12,760 bases of DNA from HGM04593 sp964512955 (lineage in GTDB: Bacteria > Bacteroidota > Bacteroidia > Bacteroidales > Bacteroidaceae), in the NCBI GenBank assembly GCA_964512955.1, contig CAZEKX010000058.1, forward strand, positions 1 through 12,760, given 5' to 3'. Both the position numbers and the translations under genes were made by a program. The notes below the pieces were generated by a model, which worked only from the letters and a program-made list of their open reading frames with translations, did no database searches and had not been told where the DNA came from. Of the stretch, positions 7,439 through 12,760 are shown piece after piece. Numbering within the stretch: position 1 is the first letter of the stretch; each line of letters begins with the position of its first letter.

Positions 7439-7496
7439 TGACTATGTATAATTATCATATAATATCCGATATTGTTTAACAAAGACCTTAACAACC

Positions 7497-8222
7497 ATGA
7501 AAAGAGAATTACGAGAAATTATTTACCCACTCTATGAAAAATTAGAACAAATAAATCCAAAAGAAGAATATGAAACCTTTTGTGCACAATGGGGTGAAAA
7601 ATATTCATCGAACGGAATAATGTTTGTAGGACGTGCAGTCAATGATTGGAAGCCCCAAGGCAATAGAGATACCAAAGAACTATTTAGAAATGGTTCCGAT
7701 ATACAAATTTTTGATAGAAAAGAGCAACTCAAATGGGTTGAAACAGATAAATATTTTTCAAAGTCGGCATTCTGGAGAGTTGTACGAAAGATTGCAAAGA
7801 AAACCACCGGAGAGAGTGAAGAATGGTATAAACATATAGTATGGAGCAACCTATATAAATTATCACCGACAGGAGGAGGGAACCCCTCAAACAGTTTGTG
7901 TAATAGACAATTTGAAATTTGCAATGAGATTCTAAAATACGAATTAAAGATATTTAAACCTCGAATAGTAATATTCTTAACCGGAGCAGAATGGTACTAC
8001 GACTTTTTATACAAAATAAACAACAATAATGACCCAATAGAATTAGAAGACAAAATAAAATGGATAGGTAGAAAAGAAAAAGTATATGAAATAATTCCAT
8101 ATAAGATTGGTAATACAATATTTATAGGGAGCGAGCATCCACAAGGTAAAAATGAACCATCTCATATATCTTCGCTATATTTACTTATCAAAAAATATTT
8201 TACAAAATCGGAAATCCTTTAA
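7497..8222 (+). CDS. Uracil-DNA-glycosylase-like fold protein (tentative)
   Basis: A 241-aa soluble protein whose motif layout recalls the uracil-DNA glycosylase superfamily. GIMFVGRAVNDW (40-51) lies where that fold has its first strand and substrate loop. HIVWSNLYKLSP (113-124) resembles the N-x-x-x-x-P segment. FKPRIVIFLTG (153-163) matches the central strand, and FIGSEHPQGK (209-218) resembles the His-Pro motif near the C-terminus. The order and spacing fit, but the exact family is not recognised and no activity on uracil can be claimed. Some members of this fold are uncharacterised or act on other substrates. The gene lies 11 nt upstream of a lipoprotein gene, so the two are probably co-transcribed although their predicted compartments differ. 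A small dyad (AATATC-C-GATATT, 7461-7473) lies 23 nt before the start. Confidence 0.5.
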   Translation: MKRELREIIYPLYEKLEQINPKEEYETFCAQWGEKYSSNGIMFVGRAVNDWKPQGNRDTKELFRNGSDIQIFDRKEQLKWVETDKYFSKSAFWRVVRKIAKKTTGESEEWYKHIVWSNLYKLSPTGGGNPSNSLCNRQFEICNEILKYELKIFKPRIVIFLTGAEWYYDFLYKINNNNDPIELEDKIKWIGRKEKVYEIIPYKIGNTIFIGSEHPQGKNEPSHISSLYLLIKKYFTKSEIL

Positions 8223-8233
8223 ACAAAAGAACA

Positions 8234-8965
8234 ATGAAAATCAAAAGTAGTAAAATAACTTTTTACACCATGATTTGTGGTGCAATACTTATTTCTAGTT
8301 GCAAAGATTCATATAATCGTGCCACTGACATAATTGAAGAACTCGAAGAATCGGCTTATGTAATATCTGAACAATACACAGGAAATAGTCCACGACTTAT
8401 TACTGTCAACAAAATTGAAGAAAACAATAAAGAATATTATCAAATAACAATTCATAATTTAGAAAATAGTTCAAAAGAGATTATCAATTGCAGTTTTAAA
8501 CCTGTTGAAGTATTAAAAAATTCAAATGGTCATCTCGTTATAAGCGAATTCATTAATCCGGAAACCACTAAAAGGAAGAATTATTGTATAGAAAATATCC
8601 CTAAAAAAGGAAAGCCAACAATCATCAGACTTGATGAAGATAACCAAACAGTATTCCCTACTGCATACGTTGTAGACAATATATCCAGGCATATTACACT
8701 CACCTGTCTTTTTAAAAACTGCGAGAAAGCAAAAGAGTATTACGTTAAATTAAACTTTGACGGAGAAAAGATTTTAAATGACAGCCAAATATTAAATTTA
8801 AGACCAACAAGAAAATCTATGTATCTATGGGTTTGCTCAACATGTGGAGCAACAGCAAATAATACAAGTTCAATATCCCCAGCAATACCTTATACTAAAT
8901 GTAAACGTAAAAGTGATGGTACATTTATGGCACATAGAATGTCGAACCATGGACGTGTCGATTAA
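8234..8965 (+). CDS. Lipoprotein with C-terminal Cys/His cluster
   Basis: A 243-aa protein with a lipoprotein signal peptide: positively charged start MKIKSSK, hydrophobic segment ITFYTMICGAILI, lipobox ISSC with Cys23 as the lipidated residue. After Cys23 comes KDS, which only partly resembles the Bacteroidetes surface-export signal, so periplasmic versus surface location is open. The middle (about 50-190) is strand-rich and not recognised. The tail WVCSTCG (199-205), Cys223 and His234/His239 could form a small zinc-ribbon-like cluster. Such a tail is unusual on a lipoprotein. It follows the glycosylase-like gene by 11 nt and ends just before a bidirectional terminator. Codon use is AT-rich like its neighbours. 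Confidence 0.75.
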   Translation: MKIKSSKITFYTMICGAILISSCKDSYNRATDIIEELEESAYVISEQYTGNSPRLITVNKIEENNKEYYQITIHNLENSSKEIINCSFKPVEVLKNSNGHLVISEFINPETTKRKNYCIENIPKKGKPTIIRLDEDNQTVFPTAYVVDNISRHITLTCLFKNCEKAKEYYVKLNFDGEKILNDSQILNLRPTRKSMYLWVCSTCGATANNTSSISPAIPYTKCKRKSDGTFMAHRMSNHGRVD

Positions 8966-8977
8966 AGATTATATATA

Positions 8978-9023
8978 AACGATAAAAATGAGACACATCA
9001 AAATATGTCTCATTTTTATCGTT
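8978..9023. terminator. Bidirectional terminator between convergent genes
   Basis: An exact 18-bp inverted repeat (AACGATAAAAATGAGACA at 8978-8995, complement at 9006-9023) surrounds a 10-nt loop. The inner GAGACA/TGTCTC stem is flanked by an A-run on one side and a T-run on the other, so it can terminate transcripts from both directions. The right arm overlaps the last codons and stop of uvrA (stop at 9016-9018). Confidence 0.85.
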
Positions 9024-11841
9024 CCAACTCCTTAGCCAAATAGGGTGCTGTATACCCGACACCGGCAGATGCAACCTCTTCGGGAGTTCCTGTTGCAACC
9101 ACCACTCCACCGTCACGTCCGCCCTCGGGTCCCATATCGATTATATAATCTGCCATCTTTATTACGTCGAGGTTATGCTCAATGATTATCACCGTATTGC
9201 CTTTATCGACAAGACGATTAATTACCCCCATAAGAACACGTATATCCTCGAAATGCAAACCGGTGGTAGGCTCATCGAGAAGATATAGAGTTTTACCCGT
9301 ATCGCGTTTCGATAGTTCAGTAGCAAGTTTCACTCGCTGACTTTCTCCACCGGACAATGTAGATGATGGCTGTCCGAGTTTTATATATCCTAAACCAACA
9401 TCCTGTAATACTTTAATCTTATTAAGTATTGTGGGAACGTTTTCGAAAAACTCCACAGCCATATTAATTGTCATATCCAAGACGTCGGCAATTGATTTAC
9501 CTTTATAACGAACTTCTAATGTTTCGCGGTTATAACGTTTTCCATTACACACTTCGCAAGGAACCATGACATCCGGCAGAAAGTTCATCTCTAATGTCTT
9601 ATACCCGTTTCCACTACAAGCATCGCAACGTCCGCCTGAAACATTGAAAGAGAAACGTCCAGGTTTATATCCACGTATTTTTGCCTCAGGCAGGTCCACA
9701 AACAGATTTCGTATATCGGAGAACACTCCGGTGTATGTTGCCGGATTGGAACGTGGTGTACGTCCAAGAGGTGACTGATCGACATTTACTATCTTATCTA
9801 TATTTTCAACTCCTTCGATACGATCATAAGGTAATGGTTCACGTAGGGCACGATAGAAATGCTTTGCAAGAATAGGTTGTAAAGTTTCGTTTATGAGAGT
9901 AGATTTACCACCACCCGAAACGCCTGTAACACATATTAACTTACCAAGTGGAAACTCCACATCGATGTCTTTAAGGTTATTGCCCCTTGCTCCGTATATT
10001 TTTATGTACTTACCATTACCTTTACGGCGCTCGGCAGGCACCGGTATTACTTCTATATTCTTCAGATAATTTGCTGTAAGTGTATTACTAAGCATCATCT
10101 CTTTTGGAGTTCCGGCAAACACCACATTACCACCTTTACGTCCTGCTTGTGGTCCAAGATCTATCACATAATCGGATGATAGCATTATATCGCGGTCATG
10201 TTCCACCACTATAACGGTATTTCCACTATCTCGAAGTGCCTTTAGCGATGATATCAGCCTGTCGTTGTCGCGTGAGTGAAGCCCTATACTTGGTTCATCG
10301 AGAATATAAAACACATTAACCAACTGTGAGCCAACCTGAGTTGCCAAACGTATACGTTGTCCCTCACCACCCGATAAAGATGCTGAAGCACGATTCAAAG
10401 AGAGATAACCCAAACCAACATCGAGCAAAAACTTAAGACGCGACTTAATCTCCTTTATTATTTCTCCTGCAATGATACGTTGCTTATCGGTGAGATACTT
10501 ATCGAGTTCACCAAGCCAATCGTACAATTGCGAGATATCCATAGATGTAAGTTCATATATATTGCAACCATTAATACGGTAATGCAAAGCCTCTTTGTTA
10601 AGACGCGCTCCACCACATTCAGGACAAGATTGCATCATTGAAAACTGCTCAGCCCAACGTTGCTCTTTTGCCGAGTCGCTAGCATCCTTCTGCATCTGAA
10701 TATACTTAACAAGTCCATCATAGGTTGATATACTGTCAAAGAACATTTCGGAGTTATCGGTAAGACGTAATGGAGTTGTAGAACCATAAAGAATTTCATC
10801 TATGGCCTCTTCGGGAAGTTCGTTAACAGGAGTTTTAAGGTCGGCATCGTAACGCGCAAGTACAGCCTCTATCTGTCTGAAAATAGATGAACGGCGGTAC
10901 TTACCCAAAGGAGCAAGCGCACCATCGTAAACAGACAGTTCACGATTCGGAATAACCTTGTCAACATCTACCATGCTGACAAAGCCCAATCCCTTACATT
11001 TGGGACATGCTCCTTGAGGCGAGTTAAATGAAAAGTTATGAGGGTCGGGTTCTTTGTATGACAAACCTGTTACAGAACACATAAGACGCTTACTGTAATG
11101 TCGTATATTACCCGATGGCATCTCCATAATCATCACCAATCCATCGCCTTGATGCATTGTTGTGGCAAGACTCTGTTTAAGACGTTGCACATCGTCTTTG
11201 CTTACCACCATTTTATCTATGACAACCTCTATATCGTGATTTTTGTATCGTTCGAGTTTCATACCGCGGACCATCTCGCACATTTCGCCATCGATACGAA
11301 CATTCAAATACCCTTTGCGCATCATTTGCTCGAACAACTCCTTGTAATGTCCCTTTCGCGCTTTCACAAGTGGTGCGAGCATATATATACGTTTGCCGTT
11401 ATAGTCGTTAAGTAGAAGTTCCAGTATCTGTTCTTCGGTATATTTTACCATTTTTTCACCCGAGAGATATGAATAAGCCTCGGATGCTCGTGAATAGAGT
11501 AAACGTAAATAGTCGTATATTTCAGTTGTTGTACCTACTGTAGAACGCGGATTCTTATTAGTGGTTTTCTGCTCAATAGATATAACAGGTCCCAAACCGG
11601 TTATTTTATCTACATCGGGACGTTCCATGCCACCAAGAAAGTTTCGTGCGTAAGTGGAGAAAGTTTCCAAGTAACGTCTTTGTCCTTCGGCAAATATGGT
11701 ATCGAAAGCCAAAGAAGATTTACCACTGCCACTTAAGCCTGTTATAACAGTGAGAGAGTTATGCGGAATCTCTGCATCTATATTTTTGAGGTTGTGCACT
11801 CTTGCTCCATAAACCTCTATTTTATTTTTAACAAATTCCAT
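9016..11841 (-). CDS. uvrA: Excinuclease ABC subunit A
   Basis: A 941-aa UvrA, the damage-recognition ATPase of nucleotide excision repair, which loads UvrB at lesions. It has two ABC modules. Module 1 has Walker A GLSGSGKSS (35-43), signature LSGGEGQR (489-496) and Walker B YILDEPSIGL (512-521). Module 2 has Walker A GVSGGGKST (640-648), signature LSGGESQR (829-836) and Walker B YLLDEPTTGLH (853-863). The essential zinc module is complete (Cys739/742 and Cys762/765), as is CPEC (406-409). In the first zinc module the usual CxxC reads CSVT (255-258), with Thr258 in place of cysteine, while CPKC (279-282) is kept. Length is normal. Its start is 13 nt after the stop of the secreted CHU_C gene, suggesting co-transcription. 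Bacteroidetes often carry more than one uvrA, and this could be either copy. Confidence 0.97.
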   Translation of the reverse strand: MEFVKNKIEVYGARVHNLKNIDAEIPHNSLTVITGLSGSGKSSLAFDTIFAEGQRRYLETFSTYARNFLGGMERPDVDKITGLGPVISIEQKTTNKNPRSTVGTTTEIYDYLRLLYSRASEAYSYLSGEKMVKYTEEQILELLLNDYNGKRIYMLAPLVKARKGHYKELFEQMMRKGYLNVRIDGEMCEMVRGMKLERYKNHDIEVVIDKMVVSKDDVQRLKQSLATTMHQGDGLVMIMEMPSGNIRHYSKRLMCSVTGLSYKEPDPHNFSFNSPQGACPKCKGLGFVSMVDVDKVIPNRELSVYDGALAPLGKYRRSSIFRQIEAVLARYDADLKTPVNELPEEAIDEILYGSTTPLRLTDNSEMFFDSISTYDGLVKYIQMQKDASDSAKEQRWAEQFSMMQSCPECGGARLNKEALHYRINGCNIYELTSMDISQLYDWLGELDKYLTDKQRIIAGEIIKEIKSRLKFLLDVGLGYLSLNRASASLSGGEGQRIRLATQVGSQLVNVFYILDEPSIGLHSRDNDRLISSLKALRDSGNTVIVVEHDRDIMLSSDYVIDLGPQAGRKGGNVVFAGTPKEMMLSNTLTANYLKNIEVIPVPAERRKGNGKYIKIYGARGNNLKDIDVEFPLGKLICVTGVSGGGKSTLINETLQPILAKHFYRALREPLPYDRIEGVENIDKIVNVDQSPLGRTPRSNPATYTGVFSDIRNLFVDLPEAKIRGYKPGRFSFNVSGGRCDACSGNGYKTLEMNFLPDVMVPCEVCNGKRYNRETLEVRYKGKSIADVLDMTINMAVEFFENVPTILNKIKVLQDVGLGYIKLGQPSSTLSGGESQRVKLATELSKRDTGKTLYLLDEPTTGLHFEDIRVLMGVINRLVDKGNTVIIIEHNLDVIKMADYIIDMGPEGGRDGGVVVATGTPEEVASAGVGYTAPYLAKELER

Positions 11842-11854
11842 TTTCCGACAGTCA

Positions 11855-12607
11855 TTATGGATTTACATTCTCAATGTAGCCTCTTAATAAATTTACATCT
11901 TTTTTAAACTCATACTTTATACCGTCGGCTCCCCGTGCATTAACCACTACAAAATATGTACCCTCTTTTACCGGTTTCCCTTTATAAGTTCCATCCCATC
12001 CACAGTTTTCGCAATCTATTTCATCTATACCCCACGAATATAATTGTTGCCCCCATCGATTGTATATCGCTGCATTAAAAGATACAATGGATTTCACATC
12101 ATAAACATTGAAATAGTCGTTTATTCCATCTCCGTTTGGAGAGAAAGCATTGGGAACTTTCAATGACGATTCACTAATTATAACAATAAAAGGGTCATAC
12201 TCAAACTCCCATACTATGTCGGAATTATCGCGACTGGTATATGTAACTATCAATAAAACGGTATAGGTACCCGACTCGCGGAATTCGTAATCTACATCGG
12301 CATCGTAACGAGTGAGGAAGGGTTCCGGCTCTTCGTTACGTATGAATCGCCAAGTACAAACACGAGAGAACCCGTCATATTCGTCGGCTTTGGCCGAAAA
12401 TTGTATACTGAAAGGAGCCTCACCAGTATATTCGTCACCAGGTGCAAGTTCCACATTGCTACCATCTTCATCAACCAAAGTAGCAACAGGTTCCGCCCCT
12501 TGAGGCACAATATTATCTTGCGAATAGAGATTAAAAGGAGAAAATAGCACAAATAACAATAGTGCTATATAGGTATATAGTTTGTACATAGATATAATTT
12601 TATTCAT
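11855..12607 (-). CDS. Secreted PKD-like protein with CHU_C (type IX secretion) C-terminal domain
   Basis: A 250-aa exported protein when started at ATG 12607 (MNKIISMYKL). An upstream in-frame ATG at 12640 would add 11 residues and is less signal-like; ATG 12589 is also possible. The signal peptide is a long hydrophobic run (YIALLLFVLFSPF) ending near YSQ at residues 28-30. A PKD-like beta-sandwich follows (about 60-130; APFSIQFSA, then YEFRESGTYTVLLIV). Residues 150-250 form the CHU_C / gliding-motility-associated domain with VPNAFSPNGDGIND, AIYNRWGQQLYSW and GWDGTYKGKPVKEGTYFVVV. This domain acts as a type B sorting signal for the type IX secretion system, so the protein is probably exported to or across the outer membrane. 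Its role is unknown; it may be structural or adhesive. It is probably co-transcribed with uvrA. Confidence 0.85.
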   Translation of the reverse strand: MNKIISMYKLYTYIALLLFVLFSPFNLYSQDNIVPQGAEPVATLVDEDGSNVELAPGDEYTGEAPFSIQFSAKADEYDGFSRVCTWRFIRNEEPEPFLTRYDADVDYEFRESGTYTVLLIVTYTSRDNSDIVWEFEYDPFIVIISESSLKVPNAFSPNGDGINDYFNVYDVKSIVSFNAAIYNRWGQQLYSWGIDEIDCENCGWDGTYKGKPVKEGTYFVVVNARGADGIKYEFKKDVNLLRGYIENVNP

Positions 12608-12760
12608 AGATAAAACGCGCAAAACATTAAAATAGTACATTACAGGCTATTTAAATTTTTCTTTAATAAACAATGCTATAAATAGCAGATAGAAAACTCA
12701 AACATCTTCTTAGAAGCTGTTTGAAAATTATTCAAATATTTTGTTAAGCATCAATTTGCA
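12608..12760. other. Upstream region of the CHU_C gene
   Basis: AT-rich non-coding end of the window. Small dyads are visible: TGCTAT-AA-ATAGCA (12674-12687), CTTCT-T-AGAAG (12706-12716) and TTTGAA-AATTA-TTCAAA (12720-12736). No exact -7 consensus is found on the minus strand, so the promoter of the CHU_C/uvrA unit is not located. Confidence 0.4.

Noticed and set aside
7461..7473. Small dyad AATATC-C-GATATT before the glycosylase-like gene
   Set aside because: Only 6-bp AT-rich arms; such dyads are expected by chance here, so it is not listed as an operator.
11098..11415. Plus-strand 105-codon open frame inside uvrA
   Set aside because: His- and Phe-rich composition is typical of a reverse-complement shadow of uvrA, which is intact on the other strand.
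12706..12736. AGAAGCTGTTTGAA-like sequence with small dyads, suspected insertion sequence end
   Set aside because: It loosely recalls terminal repeats of Bacteroidetes insertion sequences, but there is no transposase, no partner repeat and no target duplication in the window.

Overview
The window reads as a chromosomal segment of a member of the Bacteroidetes, most likely an AT-rich Bacteroidales. The evidence is a secreted protein ending in a CHU_C / gliding-motility-type sorting domain (PNAFSPNGDGIND), a TAnnTTTG-type -7 box before the carboxyltransferase gene, the absence of clear Shine-Dalgarno sequences before most genes, and the protein families present. The species cannot be named from sequence alone.

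Left part (1-3723): a non-coding AT-rich end with two hairpins, then two tandem, clearly paralogous AMP-forming acyl-CoA synthetase-like genes on the minus strand, 26 nt apart. They were probably transcribed together from the right and end at a hairpin with a T-tract just past the second gene. Between them and the next gene lies a 386-nt divergent intergenic region. It holds three tandem copies of a 20-bp repeat and a good Bacteroidetes -7 box facing right.

Middle (4110-5885): a plus-strand carboxyltransferase of the oxaloacetate decarboxylase alpha / pyruvate carboxylase B type. Its metal-binding and carbamyl-lysine residues are intact, but the C-terminal biotinyl-like domain has lost the biotin-attachment lysine. 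The gene is closed by a 36-nt perfect palindrome.

Accessory block (about 5939-8977): four plus-strand genes with strikingly lower GC than their neighbours. A hand count of line 6781-6840 gives 11/60 G+C, and of line 8041-8100 gives 13/60, against 30/60 for line 4621-4680 in the carboxyltransferase gene. They encode an unrecognised 314-aa protein, an unrecognised protein of about 133 aa, a 241-aa protein with uracil-DNA-glycosylase-like motifs, and a lipoprotein with a C-terminal Cys/His cluster. Hairpins separate the first two genes from their surroundings, while the last two are only 11 nt apart. This looks like acquired or fast-evolving cargo between conserved genes. No function for the block can be claimed.

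Right part (9016-12607): a convergent minus-strand pair, a secreted PKD-like/CHU_C protein followed 13 nt later by a full-length uvrA. A strong bidirectional hairpin separates uvrA from the accessory block. I saw no tRNA, rRNA, CRISPR array, transposase or phage gene.
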